Assembly (NCBI GenBank): GCA_022823625.1
Contig: JAJEHQ010000005.1
Location: 134,106 to 180,564 of the forward strand
Origin: Gammaproteobacteria bacterium
Lineage (GTDB): Bacteria; Pseudomonadota; Gammaproteobacteria; Arenicellales; JAJDZL01
DNA: 46,459 nucleotides
Direction: 5' to 3'
Made by a program: the position numbers and the translations under genes. Every line of letters begins with the position of its first letter. Within the stretch, counting starts at the first letter, position 1. Positions 9,324 through 18,956 of the stretch are shown here, in pieces. The notes below the pieces were generated by a model, which was not told the DNA's origin, made no database searches, and was given only the letters and a program-made list of their open reading frames with translations.

Positions 9324-10229
9324 ATGCGTTCAAATTCCACTTTAGCCCCTAGTATTGCAATCGCCGTGAGTGGCGCAATTTGGGGAGTGTACTGGATTCC
9401 TATTCGCCAGCTAAACGATATCGGTGTAACTGCTTCATGGGCCTCTCTGATTACAATCGGGTTGACTTCGATAGTCTTCGTATTTCTGTTTGCTCGGCAG
9501 TTTATCAAAACCGGCCGCATACCCTGGCACGTACTCATTACTGGTTTGTTGACCGGAATGTGCATCATCTTTTATGCGGTTTCGCTGGTGCTGACCGAGG
9601 TTATCAAAACTGTTCTGCTCTTCTATCTCACTCCGGTTTGGAGCACAATTTTAGATCGAGTGGTCTTCAAGGAACAAATATCACCCTACCGGATTGTCGC
9701 GGTAATTTCGGGCATATCCGGACTCGCCGTCATCCTCGGCGTAGCCGAAGGCATTCCAAAAATTTCGAACCTTGGTGACCTCTTAGCTTTACTGTCCGGC
9801 ATCTTCTGGGCTTTTGCCATGATACGCGTGCGAAATAACAACAAAGCTGCGGTATGGGAACAAGTTGGTGCTTTCTATATTGGCGGAACGATCTTTGCTG
9901 CTGTTTTCATTTTTCTTCCTGTAGAGCCCAATGCTGTAACTCCTAGCCTGCCAACACTCCATGAAGCGCTTTTTTGGCTGATTATCTTCATCGCTGCGTA
10001 TCTACCATCAATGTATCTGATGTTTTGGGGTGCTCAGCGACTCCCTCCAGCAAGGGTAGGAATTCTCATGATGACTGAAATTGTTTTTGGCGTGACTTCA
10101 GCAGCGTTGTTGTCGGGCGAGCCATTTGGCTTGAAGGAAATGATCGGCATCGTCTTAATTCTGAGCGCTGCAATTATCGACGTATCTGACCGTTATTCAA
10201 CAACCAGATCAGCGAACTTGCAGGATTGA
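9324..10229 (+). CDS. EamA/DMT-family transporter
   Basis: A 301-residue integral membrane protein of the drug/metabolite transporter superfamily. About ten hydrophobic segments are visible in two similar halves (for example SIAIAVSGAIWGVYWIPIRQ at the start and AARVGILMMTEIVFGV-like helix 9 before a final IVLILSAAIIDV helix), giving the usual two EamA repeats and normal length. Members export or import amino acids and other small metabolites, but the substrate cannot be read from sequence. It converges with the amidase-like gene, with 4 nt between the stop codons. Its place beside an amino-acid-type gene set makes an amino acid or amine substrate plausible, though this is inference only. Confidence 0.85.
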   Translation: MRSNSTLAPSIAIAVSGAIWGVYWIPIRQLNDIGVTASWASLITIGLTSIVFVFLFARQFIKTGRIPWHVLITGLLTGMCIIFYAVSLVLTEVIKTVLLFYLTPVWSTILDRVVFKEQISPYRIVAVISGISGLAVILGVAEGIPKISNLGDLLALLSGIFWAFAMIRVRNNNKAAVWEQVGAFYIGGTIFAAVFIFLPVEPNAVTPSLPTLHEALFWLIIFIAAYLPSMYLMFWGAQRLPPARVGILMMTEIVFGVTSAALLSGEPFGLKEMIGIVLILSAAIIDVSDRYSTTRSANLQD

Positions 10230-10233
10230 CAGA

Positions 10234-11613
10234 TTATTTGTGCTCAACAGCTGATTCTTCCAGCAATTTGCAAAGCGAAAGCAACAGATCCTCATCACCT
10301 GGTTTGGCGATTGCAAAGACACAAATCGGTAGCCCCTCCTTTGATAATCCGACTGGTAAATTCGCAGTCGGAAATCCACTTACTGCGGCGATGTTGCACA
10401 TTGACGCATAATCTTGCCAACCTGTCAGATTGTCCCCCGCCTGCAAATTTGATGGAACTGCACCATACTTGAATGGCACACAACCGGCCGCCGATACAAT
10501 TAATACATCAAAGGATGTGAAAAATTCCCTTAGAAGCAACCTCAATCCGTAGATCCGCTTTTGAGCCTCAATGTACTCCATAGCTGATGTTTGCGCACCT
10601 TGATCAATCCACTCCGCAGCGATCGTGCCAAATCGGTTCGGATTCTTCTGATGCTGATGTCCATGGCTCGCATGCAGATTGGCACACTGAATCGTTTTCC
10701 ACGCATCAATCGACTCCCTGATTGGTGGTCGTTTGTACACCACGTTGCAATCAGTCGATTTCAACAATTTTTCGATTCTAGAAATTGCACTTCGATGATC
10801 ATCGTCGCATGGAGCATTCCACATGGCATTCGTAAGCGCAACTGACAAACCTCGACTCGGACGTTGAATTGCTGTCATATAGTCTACATTGGGCATTCTA
10901 ACGCTTAAGGGATCCACCTCAGAATGCCCTGCAACAATATTCATCAAGAATGCTGAGTCAGCGACATCTTGTGTAATCAGTGCAACACTCGCGAACATCA
11001 ACCCGCGCGAGTAGATGGGCGTATGGGCAATTCGGCCATAACTTGGCACCAGTGCAAACATTCCGTTAAATGCTGCAGGCAACAAGACATTACCGCCCAC
11101 ATCCATCGCAATCGCAGCTGCGGCGAAATTTTTGGAAATACCAATCATCACACCAGATGTACCGCCACCACTGACAAAGTCATCACCCCACGGAGACCGG
11201 CATATAAAGCGGTCCGCCTCTTCTTCCAGTATCAGGCCCAATTCGGATGTGCTGGCCTTACCCGGAAACAGAGCTCCAGCATCTCTCAATCGTCGAACGA
11301 CAATCGATTCGACATCCGGCACGTTATTAGAATAAGCTTCACACCCATAACTGGTTCTCATATTTGCAACATCTATCAGGTCGTCGATCAAAATGGGAAT
11401 GCCATGCAATGGTCCCCGTTCTTCACCAGACTGAAGCATCTGATCAGCAGTTTCAGCCAAAAGTCGGAAGCTGGTCTCGGAAAAGGTGGCTATCGCTTGA
11501 TAGTGATCATTGTGCTGATGAATCTCAGCGATGTACTGTTCCGTAAGTTCTGCGATGTTGATTTCCCGCGCTTCAACCAAACGGTTCAGTTTGCGAACGC
11601 TTTTATCGATCAC
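10234..11613 (-). CDS. Amidase-signature protein lacking the catalytic triad (probable pseudoenzyme)
   Basis: 459 residues with the amidase-signature fold: [14 protein letters not shown] (69-82), the Gly-rich stretch at 148-154, [15 protein letters not shown] (170-184) and SYGRIAHTP. In this family catalysis needs Lys-Ser-Ser. Here the Lys position is Asp77, the cis-Ser position is Gly151 and the nucleophilic Ser is Asn175, as counted from the fixed 24-residue spacing between the two serines. The frame is otherwise intact and full length, so the protein is probably made but cannot be a normal amidase. It could be a binding or regulatory protein. It overlaps betA by ATGA (11610-11613), so the two are co-translated. 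Compare the intact amidase at 20005-21408. Confidence 0.8.
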   Translation of the reverse strand: MIDKSVRKLNRLVEAREINIAELTEQYIAEIHQHNDHYQAIATFSETSFRLLAETADQMLQSGEERGPLHGIPILIDDLIDVANMRTSYGCEAYSNNVPDVESIVVRRLRDAGALFPGKASTSELGLILEEEADRFICRSPWGDDFVSGGGTSGVMIGISKNFAAAAIAMDVGGNVLLPAAFNGMFALVPSYGRIAHTPIYSRGLMFASVALITQDVADSAFLMNIVAGHSEVDPLSVRMPNVDYMTAIQRPSRGLSVALTNAMWNAPCDDDHRSAISRIEKLLKSTDCNVVYKRPPIRESIDAWKTIQCANLHASHGHQHQKNPNRFGTIAAEWIDQGAQTSAMEYIEAQKRIYGLRLLLREFFTSFDVLIVSAAGCVPFKYGAVPSNLQAGDNLTGWQDYASMCNIAAVSGFPTANLPVGLSKEGLPICVFAIAKPGDEDLLLSLCKLLEESAVEHK

Positions 11614-13292
11614 GCAAGAGCTCGCTCGGGCACTGATTCACGCTGATTGGTGCGCCACTCGGTGGCACGGAAAACCGGTGCTTCCGACGGTGGCAAAGGT
11701 ATATTGCCACGAATTTTGTCAGCCAGTTTTTCCGCCATCATAATGACTGTGGCATTAAGGTTGCCGCTAATTATGCTAGGCATGATTGATGCGTCGACTA
11801 CGCGCAATTGTTCGGTGCCATGAACGCGGCCGGAAGAATCAACGACAGCCATATTATTAGCACCCATTTTGCAGGTGCAGGATGGGTGATAAGCACTTTC
11901 ACATTTTGCACGAATGAATGCGTCAATTTCGCTGTCTGACTGGACTGATGGGCCGGGTGCAAGTTCTTCCCCGCGGTAGGGATCGAGTGCCTTTTGTGCA
12001 AAAATTTCCCGAGTCAGCTTTAGTCCATCACGAAACTCTTGCTGGTCCTGTTCCGTTTGAAGATAGTTAAATAGAATTTCAGGTTGCGCTTTCGGGTCAG
12101 CGGAGATTGTCTTCACATAACCCCGACTGGTGGGTCGCATGGGACCCATGTGAGCCTGAAATCCATGTCCTTTTGCAGGAGCCCTTCCATCGTAATTTGC
12201 AGCAACAGGCAGAAAGTGAAATTGTATGTCTGGATGATCAACACCCGCTTGCGTACGAATAAAGCCGCCGGCTTCGAAGTGATTGGAAGTACCCCAGCCC
12301 TTCTTTGTAAACAACCACTGGAGGAGCACCATCGCCTGTTTGTGAATTTTAAGGGCTGGATACAGTGAAATCGGCTCCTTACAAGCGTGCTGAACATAAA
12401 CTTCAAGATGATCCTGAAGATTCTGACCGACTCCTGGCAGATTGACAATTATTGGCACATTGATTTTTTCCAAATCTTCAGCGGGTCCCACACCCGACAG
12501 ATGGAGCAGTTGCACTGAGTTAACTACACCGCCACACAAAATCACTTCCCGTTCACAACGGACAGTTCTGACTTTGTTTTGTTGAAGTATTTCAACACCG
12601 ACTGCCCGGCTTTTGTCAAATACTACGCGCGTTGCGAATGTACGATGTTGAACATGTAAATTATTTCGCGACATCGCCGGTTTCAGATATGCGTTTGCGG
12701 TGCTCCATCGAACACCTTCATTGACCGTCATATCCATGGTCCCAAAACCTTCCTGGCGATAGCCATTCTGGTCAGTTGTCGCTCCATAACCCGCTTGTAC
12801 ACCGGCTTCAATGAATGCTGTGAACAGGGGGTTTGCAGCTGGAGGCGTGGTTATCACCAGCGGTCCACTATCACCGTGATAAGCATCGCTACCTGCTTTT
12901 CTGGTTTCAGATTTGATGAAATAAGGAAGACAGTGGGCATATGACCACTCGGGATCACCTGTTTCCTCAGCCCAGCGATCATAATCCAACGCATTTCCTC
13001 GAACATAGCACATGCCATTAATAGAGGAGGACCCTCCTAGCACTTTACCCCGAGGACAATCCAATCTACGGTTATCGGTGTAAGGTTCGGGTAACGTTTT
13101 ATATGCCCAATTAAACCTTTCACTATTGAGAGGTCGAGAGAATGCAGCCGGCATCTGTAATTCCCAACTGTTGTCTTTCGGGCCTGTTTCAATCAGCAAG
13201 ACCGTGACCTCCGGGTCTTCTGTCAGTCGATTCGCCAGTACACAACCTGCCGATCCTGCCCCTACGATCACGTAGTCATATCGCTCGCTCAT
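11610..13292 (-). CDS. betA: GMC-family oxidoreductase, choline dehydrogenase (BetA) type
   Basis: 560 residues, very close in pattern to E. coli choline dehydrogenase, which oxidises choline towards betaine using FAD. The ADP-binding motif [20 protein letters not shown] is at about 8-27. The GMC signatures [20 protein letters not shown] and [10 protein letters not shown] are present. The C-terminal active-site region contains [11 protein letters not shown], with the catalytic His, and [12 protein letters not shown], with the paired Asn. No betB, betI or choline transporter is near. It sits between ddl (47 nt upstream) and the amidase-like gene (4-nt overlap) in a minus-strand operon, so another alcohol or amino alcohol could be the substrate. 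Confidence 0.8.
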   Translation of the reverse strand: MSERYDYVIVGAGSAGCVLANRLTEDPEVTVLLIETGPKDNSWELQMPAAFSRPLNSERFNWAYKTLPEPYTDNRRLDCPRGKVLGGSSSINGMCYVRGNALDYDRWAEETGDPEWSYAHCLPYFIKSETRKAGSDAYHGDSGPLVITTPPAANPLFTAFIEAGVQAGYGATTDQNGYRQEGFGTMDMTVNEGVRWSTANAYLKPAMSRNNLHVQHRTFATRVVFDKSRAVGVEILQQNKVRTVRCEREVILCGGVVNSVQLLHLSGVGPAEDLEKINVPIIVNLPGVGQNLQDHLEVYVQHACKEPISLYPALKIHKQAMVLLQWLFTKKGWGTSNHFEAGGFIRTQAGVDHPDIQFHFLPVAANYDGRAPAKGHGFQAHMGPMRPTSRGYVKTISADPKAQPEILFNYLQTEQDQQEFRDGLKLTREIFAQKALDPYRGEELAPGPSVQSDSEIDAFIRAKCESAYHPSCTCKMGANNMAVVDSSGRVHGTEQLRVVDASIMPSIISGNLNATVIMMAEKLADKIRGNIPLPPSEAPVFRATEWRTNQRESVPERALA

Positions 13293-13340
13293 ACTTAAAT
13301 CTCACTCATACCCAGTCTGCGACACATCTTCCTATAGGAC

Positions 13341-14489
13341 CTACAAGACAAACTTAACCTGATCCAGTTTACCCCGACGCTCCAGGGCTAGCTCAATTAA
13401 CCGGTCGAGCAACTCGGCGTATCCAATTCCGCTTGCTTCCCACAGTTTTGGATACATGCTGATCGGAGTAAATCCCGGCATTGTATTGATTTCGCTGATG
13501 TAGACATCAAAACTGTCTCGATCAACGAAAAAATCCACACGCGCCAATCCAGCGGCATCAATTGCCAAAAATGCCTCGATGGCATAGTCCTGAACTTTTC
13601 GGGTCACCTCTTCCGGAAGTTCTGCCGGAATTATGGAAGTTGAAACGCCATTAATGTATTTGTCCTCATAGTCGTAAAACTCACCACCTGGGACAATTTC
13701 GCCGACGACAGAAGCCTGAGGATCATCATTTCCAAGAATTGACACTTCGACTTCATGACAATTTTCCAGACCCTGCTCAACAATCAACTTGACATCGAAC
13801 TCAGCAGCGTGGTCCATCGCCCACTTAAGCTCATCCCGGGTTTTGACTTTCGAAATTCCGACACTGGACCCCAGATTTGCCGGTTTGACAAACATTGGAT
13901 AATTCAGATTTGCTTCAATTTCGTCAACAACTACCGTTCTGCTCGATTCCCATCTAGACTTCCGATAAACCCGATAATCAGTTTGAGGAATATTTGTTGA
14001 TGCAAAGACGGCTTTTGCGACTGCCTTATCCATGCCAACTGCAGATCCTGTAACACCAGACCCGACATACGCGATCCCGGCAATTTCCATCAAACCCTGC
14101 ACGGTACCGTCTTCTCCAAACGGTCCATGTAAAACTGGGAAGATGACATCAATTTTTGACAGCGACGGGGGAACGTTCTCAGGAGAGCCGCGCAATTCGA
14201 TCTGACCTGTGGTGGTGTAGTCAAGGCTGACTCCTGTTTTCCCTACCGGGTTTACTTCCTTGGCTTTTAGCGCAGGTGAACTTTCGTTGGCCAGCAGCCA
14301 CTCTCCCGTTTTCGCAATTCCGATCATGGTTATTTCGTACTTCTCGGAATCAAGGGCTTCACAGATGCAACGGGCAGAAGTAATAGAAACTTCATGCTCA
14401 CAGGATTTACCGCCATAGAGTAACCCGATTTGAATTTTGTTTTCGATGTCCATTTGTAAGTCCGATTGGAGAGTAATGCCTTTCTTCAA
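13341..14489 (-). CDS. ddl: D-alanine--D-alanine ligase
   Basis: An ATP-grasp ligase that joins two D-alanines for peptidoglycan. The length of about 370-382 residues is normal for the DdlA type. Motifs seen are GLLYGGKSCEHEVS at the N-terminus, LHGPFGEDGTVQGL, FVKPANLGSSVGISK, the omega-loop DKYING with the Lys-Tyr pair typical of D-Ala-D-Ala (not D-Ala-D-Lac) ligases, LARVDFF and EINTMPGFTPISMYP. All expected ATP- and metal-binding residues appear present. TTG at 14489 overlaps the stop of the aminotransferase gene as TTGA. ATG at 14453 gives a more typical N-terminus but has no clear ribosome-binding site. A ddl copy usually lies in the mur-fts cluster, so this may be a second one. Confidence 0.92.
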   Translation of the reverse strand: MKKGITLQSDLQMDIENKIQIGLLYGGKSCEHEVSITSARCICEALDSEKYEITMIGIAKTGEWLLANESSPALKAKEVNPVGKTGVSLDYTTTGQIELRGSPENVPPSLSKIDVIFPVLHGPFGEDGTVQGLMEIAGIAYVGSGVTGSAVGMDKAVAKAVFASTNIPQTDYRVYRKSRWESSRTVVVDEIEANLNYPMFVKPANLGSSVGISKVKTRDELKWAMDHAAEFDVKLIVEQGLENCHEVEVSILGNDDPQASVVGEIVPGGEFYDYEDKYINGVSTSIIPAELPEEVTRKVQDYAIEAFLAIDAAGLARVDFFVDRDSFDVYISEINTMPGFTPISMYPKLWEASGIGYAELLDRLIELALERRGKLDQVKFVL

Positions 14490-15412
14490 TCAATGAAGAA
14501 ACTATTTGACGCATGGGTATCAAGATAATTCTCTATAGCATCTCGATAAATTCGCTGAATTTTTCGTGTTTGATCTCCTCCACCTCTCGGAAAGTCAACA
14601 ATTTTCCCATCGTCCAACTCCAAGCAATAAACCGGCATCACTTCACGGGTTGCACTGGTTACAAAGCACTCAGTGGCACTCTCGAGTTCGTCAACATGAA
14701 TTGAACGTTCATATGCATTGACTCCCTGTTCGACACAACCATCCAATACTGCTGCTTTGGTCAAGCCACGCAGGTTTCCGGTTCCTGGTGTCACGATTTC
14801 ATCATTGATAACAAACCATACGTTGCTGTTCGATGCTTCTGTCACATATCCTTCGGAATTCAGTATCAAGCTCTCATCTGCTCCTCTCTGTCGAGCTTGC
14901 ATGATCGCGATTACATTATTGAGGTAATTACCGCCCTTGATGTTTGGGTCAAGCGCATTGACAGGATTTCGTTTTACCTGTGGAATGGCCATTGTCATTC
15001 CAATGGAGTAATGTTTTGGATTCCATATGGGAACTGATTTGACAATAATGACATACCGAGTCTGTAGTTCCTTTGGCGGATGAAGGTCAATCGGTCCTTC
15101 ACCACGCGTAATTTGATAGCGTACGTATACGTTGTCTTCAGCAGACGCACCGGTTGCTCGTACGGTCCGCTTGATTTCCTGAGTCAATTCTTCGCGAGAC
15201 TGGGATATTGTCATATGTACGAGCTGCGCAGAGTTTTCCAACCTTTCGAAATGCGCTTCCATAAACAACGGAATACCGCGATAGGTTCGAAAAACTTCAT
15301 AAACTGAATCACCATACAGAAACCCTCTATCCAAAACCGGAATTGAGGCTTCGCTGGTCGGCATAATGTTGCCGTCAATATTGGTCATCGTTGGTAGAGT
15401 GGTTTCGGACAT
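14486..15412 (-). CDS. Class IV PLP aminotransferase (D-amino-acid or branched-chain type)
   Basis: A fold-type IV PLP enzyme of about 308 residues. It shows VLDRGFLYGDSVYEVFRTYRG near the N-terminus, HFERLENSA, the PLP lysine in DPNIKGGNYLNNVIA, EGYVTEASNSNVWFV and a C-terminal ESATECFVTSATREVMPV. Both D-amino-acid aminotransferase (D-Ala + 2-oxoglutarate to pyruvate + D-Glu) and branched-chain aminotransferase share these motifs, so the sequence does not settle which. Coupling to ddl by a 4-nt overlap favours a D-alanine role (inference). A longer frame reaches 15484, but the family N-terminus fits ATG 15412. It is the first gene of a four-gene minus operon. Confidence 0.82.
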   Translation of the reverse strand: MSETTLPTMTNIDGNIMPTSEASIPVLDRGFLYGDSVYEVFRTYRGIPLFMEAHFERLENSAQLVHMTISQSREELTQEIKRTVRATGASAEDNVYVRYQITRGEGPIDLHPPKELQTRYVIIVKSVPIWNPKHYSIGMTMAIPQVKRNPVNALDPNIKGGNYLNNVIAIMQARQRGADESLILNSEGYVTEASNSNVWFVINDEIVTPGTGNLRGLTKAAVLDGCVEQGVNAYERSIHVDELESATECFVTSATREVMPVYCLELDDGKIVDFPRGGGDQTRKIQRIYRDAIENYLDTHASNSFFID

Positions 15413-15484
15413 AGGGCTGCTCGGATCAGGTGATTGATTGTGGGAAAAACAGGACAAATAAAAAGTCAATTGACGAGATGTCAA

Positions 15485-15977
15485 GTTAGTTCAAACTTCG
15501 CCTAAGCGCTAGATATTCCTCTCTTTCCTAAATCTCGAACAGGTGACGATTCTAGGGAATAGATTCATTCGAACTGCAATTTGAGGAACGACGTGGAACC
15601 CAGCATCATTTTCTAGCAAATTTATTGTCGATTCGATCGAGATAAATGTATTCATTATCAATAAGATAAGGCAATTATTTCAAGACATCATCTCGACCTG
15701 TCATCATGGGTCACAAATTCAGAATATGCTTCACTAACAATTATAAATCGCAAAAAGCGATTGATTTGATACGCTCTTCGTTTAGCCGTAATATCCACCG
15801 ACTAACGGATAGTCGACAATTTAACTTGCTGGCAATCATCTACAATTCAGCGACATTGAATATCGCCACCGACTTTTTATTTTTCTATCACAATTCAAAT
15901 TGTCTTTTTGATTCACTATAACCAGACACGTCCCAACTGAACTCACAATTTTTCACACCATTGGATTAGATGCACTT
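15485..15977. other. Divergent intergenic region between the aminotransferase and amidohydrolase genes
   Basis: About 490 bp of AT-rich DNA between divergently transcribed genes. It must hold promoters for the minus-strand aminotransferase operon and probably for the plus-strand amidohydrolase. A 71-codon plus frame (15706-15921) has no family resemblance and is probably chance. No clear operator was found. Confidence 0.4.
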
Positions 15978-17456
15978 ATGGATCAGTCGCACCATTCAAA
16001 TCGTACACCTACATCACTGGCTTTCGCGGTGGGTGTAATTCTCATGCTCGGCGCTGTTGTCAGTGCATTCGCTTCGCCTGCACAGACTTGCGTGTTCATG
16101 CCAATGAACGACGATACCAAGCCTTTTGGTTTGGTCGTTGGCGCCGACATACTGCTACCGGAAGGAAAGATGGAGGACTATGGTGTCCATATCCGATTTA
16201 ACGGCAGTATTGGTGCAGTGGCAAAATTCGACGAACTACAAACTGACTATCCTGAATCAGCTGTTCTCGACTGTCGCGGAAAAGCTGTGCTCTCACCTGG
16301 ATTCGTCAACGCCCATGAACACCCAGCCTACAGTTATGCTTTTCCGGATAAGAATCTGAATCCGAACTATTTCCATCGGGACGAATGGCGCCTCGGCGTA
16401 AATGACAAAGCTAGTCTTCCGATCCCTGAACGATACGATTTCCAGTCCAATGATTCAAAGCAGCCTGCCGCTCTTGTCGCCATGGAACTGCGTCATCTCA
16501 TAGGTGGAGCAACCACCATCGCGGGATCAGGTGGCGTACCGGGTGTCATTCGCAATGTCAATCTCCACAAGAGACAGGGCGATACAGAGTTGTACGATGC
16601 CGAAGTAGAATCGGCAACCTTTCCATTTTCATTTCGCGCCGTTGAGGACCTCAAAGAGGAATGTTCGACCGGCACTCCCAAGAATCTTCCGTTGCGCATT
16701 GACGGCAATCTAAACTTCATGGCTTACATTCCCCATGTAGGCGAAGGCCGATATTCGAGTTGTACCGCGCGGGCGGAAATTACTCGGTATTTGCAGCACG
16801 TGCAGCTTCGAGACAGGCGCTACTCCCTGATTCATGGAATCGCGACTGATAACAGCGATTATGTATTGATGCAGAAATACGATGTGACCTTGGTATGGTC
16901 GCCGCGCTCCAATCTTGCTTTGTATGGAGAAACTGTTGACATCGCTAACGCCTTGGAGCAAGCTGTGAAAATCGCCCTGTCGACGGATTGGTCACCGAGC
17001 GGATCTTTCAATATGCGCGAAGAAGTGAAATGTGCCAAACACGCAGCGAAAGAAGCCGGAATAGAAATTTCAAGCGAGATGCTGTGGAAAATGTCAACTA
17101 TCAATGGTGCCTACGCATTGGGGTTGGAGGATCGATTCGGCAAAATAAAATCCGGTCTGCGAGCTGACTTAATTCTCATACAGCACGAAGAAGGCGACCC
17201 ATATGACTCTGTTTTGACAGCAACTCACGAAGATATTTTGGCGACTTGGGTTAACGGGCAAGTTATCCTGCTTTCCGAAATGCTGGATGACAGGCTGACC
17301 AAACAACAATGCGTAAAATTGGATAGCGTGTCACCGAGAGTGTGCGGCGTACTTGAAAAATTCAATTTGTCGAATTTGGAATTTCAGAATTCAATCAAGG
17401 ATATCGTGCCACTAGTCGATACCGCTGGGCAAGCGCCTTGCGAGGTGCCGGGATGA
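15978..17456 (+). CDS. Exported amidohydrolase (metal-dependent hydrolase)
   Basis: 492 residues. A signal-peptide-like N-terminus (hydrophobic residues about 13-32, ending SAFASPA) suggests export to the periplasm. The amidohydrolase-superfamily metal site is visible: LSPGFVNAHEHPAYS with His113 and His115, an IPHVGEG His-x-x-Glu segment, LIHGIA, and the Asp in LSTDWSPSGS, followed by the C-terminal SGLRADLILI typical of ATZ/TRZ and cytosine-deaminase-like members. Substrates in this group are cyclic amides, amines or N-acyl compounds; the substrate here is unknown. The C-terminus extends about 70 residues past the usual end and has several Cys, which fits an extracytoplasmic protein. The gene stands alone, 456 bp before the dgcN-like gene. 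Confidence 0.82.
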   Translation: MDQSHHSNRTPTSLAFAVGVILMLGAVVSAFASPAQTCVFMPMNDDTKPFGLVVGADILLPEGKMEDYGVHIRFNGSIGAVAKFDELQTDYPESAVLDCRGKAVLSPGFVNAHEHPAYSYAFPDKNLNPNYFHRDEWRLGVNDKASLPIPERYDFQSNDSKQPAALVAMELRHLIGGATTIAGSGGVPGVIRNVNLHKRQGDTELYDAEVESATFPFSFRAVEDLKEECSTGTPKNLPLRIDGNLNFMAYIPHVGEGRYSSCTARAEITRYLQHVQLRDRRYSLIHGIATDNSDYVLMQKYDVTLVWSPRSNLALYGETVDIANALEQAVKIALSTDWSPSGSFNMREEVKCAKHAAKEAGIEISSEMLWKMSTINGAYALGLEDRFGKIKSGLRADLILIQHEEGDPYDSVLTATHEDILATWVNGQVILLSEMLDDRLTKQQCVKLDSVSPRVCGVLEKFNLSNLEFQNSIKDIVPLVDTAGQAPCEVPG

Positions 17457-17912
17457 ATCGCCACTGAACCCAGTTTCGGGCTAGGGTGGCAGAGTAAAAA
17501 TTGTTGGCATTCGGATACGGTAACCCGCTCGCAGCAGCTTTTCGATTCCTAAAATCTGGTGCGTTGCATTTTTCACAATGCAGTTGGACCGATTGTATTC
17601 ACGAAATTCTTAGAAAGTTGTTTGGGGGACTGCTTTCCTCAACTGGTCAAACCAGAATCAAATGCCACCATTCCAATTTAGTGAAAATCAATTTTTCTGA
17701 TATTGACTTGCGATCTGCTAGTCTGATAATGAAAAAGGTAAAATGGGTGAAAGATACATTTGAACTTTGAGAAATCTTGTGTTGTTTTAGCTCAATTCGA
17801 AAATCTCATGAATTAATTGGTGGACAGCGATTCAAAATGTAAAGAGCATGTATAGAAATCTAATCATAAATTCGCAAGCCTAAATTTACTGTCATTAATT
17901 TGAAGCCCCCTC
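17457..17912. other. Intergenic region between the amidohydrolase and dgcN-like genes
   Basis: Just after the amidohydrolase stop, a short imperfect hairpin (CCAC..ACCC..GGG..GGGTGG, about 17460-17490) could mark transcript end, but there is no T run. The remaining DNA is AT-rich and probably carries the promoter of the dgcN-dgcA-amidase-thioesterase operon. An 89-codon plus frame (17501-17770) is not recognisable. Confidence 0.35.
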
Positions 17913-18911
17913 ATGAAACTTGAAAAACCGTACTTGATATTTGTTGGCGATGCTCACGATGAACTCGCGGCCAAAACTTCATTTGGGGTCGTTGACTGGT
18001 GTCCCGATGATTGCGTAGGGCAGTTCAGACTGCCTGGATGCGCAGCAGATATGAAGCTTCCAGACCTTAGCATGGAAGAAGCCCACCAGCGCGGTGTGCG
18101 CACCGTCGTTATTGGCGTTGCTAACCGAGGCGGTGTGATACCTGATTCCTGGATAAAGCCACTGGCAGAAGCGTTGCGTAAAGGGCTGTCTATAGCTAAT
18201 GGTCTGCATACACCACTCGACTCTATTCCTGAGATTGCAGAAGCGGCGAAAACAAGTTCTGGCCAATTGATAGAAATAAGAAAACCTGTTGGAATTGATC
18301 ATATTGCAACAGGCAAGCCTCGCGGGGGGCACCGACTGCTGACCGTTGGCACCGATTGTTCAGTCGGAAAGATGTATACCGCGCTTGCTCTGACAAAAGA
18401 AATGCAACAACGCGGAATGGATGCTGATTTCCGAGCCACCGGACAAACCGGCATCTTTATTGAAGGCGCTGGTGTACCAGTTGATGCTGTTATTGCTGAC
18501 TTCATATCCGGTTCGGTCGAAAAGCTTTGTCCCGCCGCGGACAGCGAACATTGGGATGTTATTGAAGGCCAGGGTTCGCTGCATCACCCATCATTTGCTG
18601 GCGTCAGTCTCGGGCTTTTGCATGGTGCACAGCCAGATGTACTCGTTCTGTGCCATGAACCAACCCGTACCAATATGCGCGGACTGCCTGACCGCCCGAT
18701 ACCAGACATTGTCGAAGCAATGGAGATGAATCTTGAGGCCGCCAGTATCGTACAGCCGAATGTCAAATTTGTGGGTATGTCTGTCAATACCAAGCACGTT
18801 CAGAATTCCGAACGGGAATCGTTATTGAAATCGATGGAAGACAGATACCAACTGCCGTGTGAAGACCCCTTTCTAACGGGTGGCAAGTCTATAGTTAATC
18901 AGTTGAACTAG
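17913..18911 (+). CDS. dgcN: DUF1611 family protein, DgcN-type (D-glutamate N-acetyltransferase)
   Basis: 332 residues with the DUF1611 pattern: an N-terminal Rossmann-like part (RTVVIGVANRGGVIPDSW, NGLHTPL), a P-loop-like motif GTDCSVGK (146-153), ATGQTGIFIEGAGVPVDAV, and VIEGQGSLHHPSFAGVSLGL. In marine bacteria this family was shown to N-acetylate D-glutamate, working with a DgcA racemase in D-glutamate breakdown (recalled from the literature). The next gene, 45 nt downstream, is a DgcA-type enolase-superfamily enzyme. That pairing is the main support for the function. Confidence 0.82.
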   Translation: MKLEKPYLIFVGDAHDELAAKTSFGVVDWCPDDCVGQFRLPGCAADMKLPDLSMEEAHQRGVRTVVIGVANRGGVIPDSWIKPLAEALRKGLSIANGLHTPLDSIPEIAEAAKTSSGQLIEIRKPVGIDHIATGKPRGGHRLLTVGTDCSVGKMYTALALTKEMQQRGMDADFRATGQTGIFIEGAGVPVDAVIADFISGSVEKLCPAADSEHWDVIEGQGSLHHPSFAGVSLGLLHGAQPDVLVLCHEPTRTNMRGLPDRPIPDIVEAMEMNLEAASIVQPNVKFVGMSVNTKHVQNSERESLLKSMEDRYQLPCEDPFLTGGKSIVNQLN

Positions 18912-18956
18912 CCGAATCGTTTCTGATTTTTCACCCACATTCTGGCTGGCACTTCA

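Noticed and set aside
15706..15921. 71-codon plus frame before the amidohydrolase
   Set aside because: AT-rich chance frame in a divergent promoter region.
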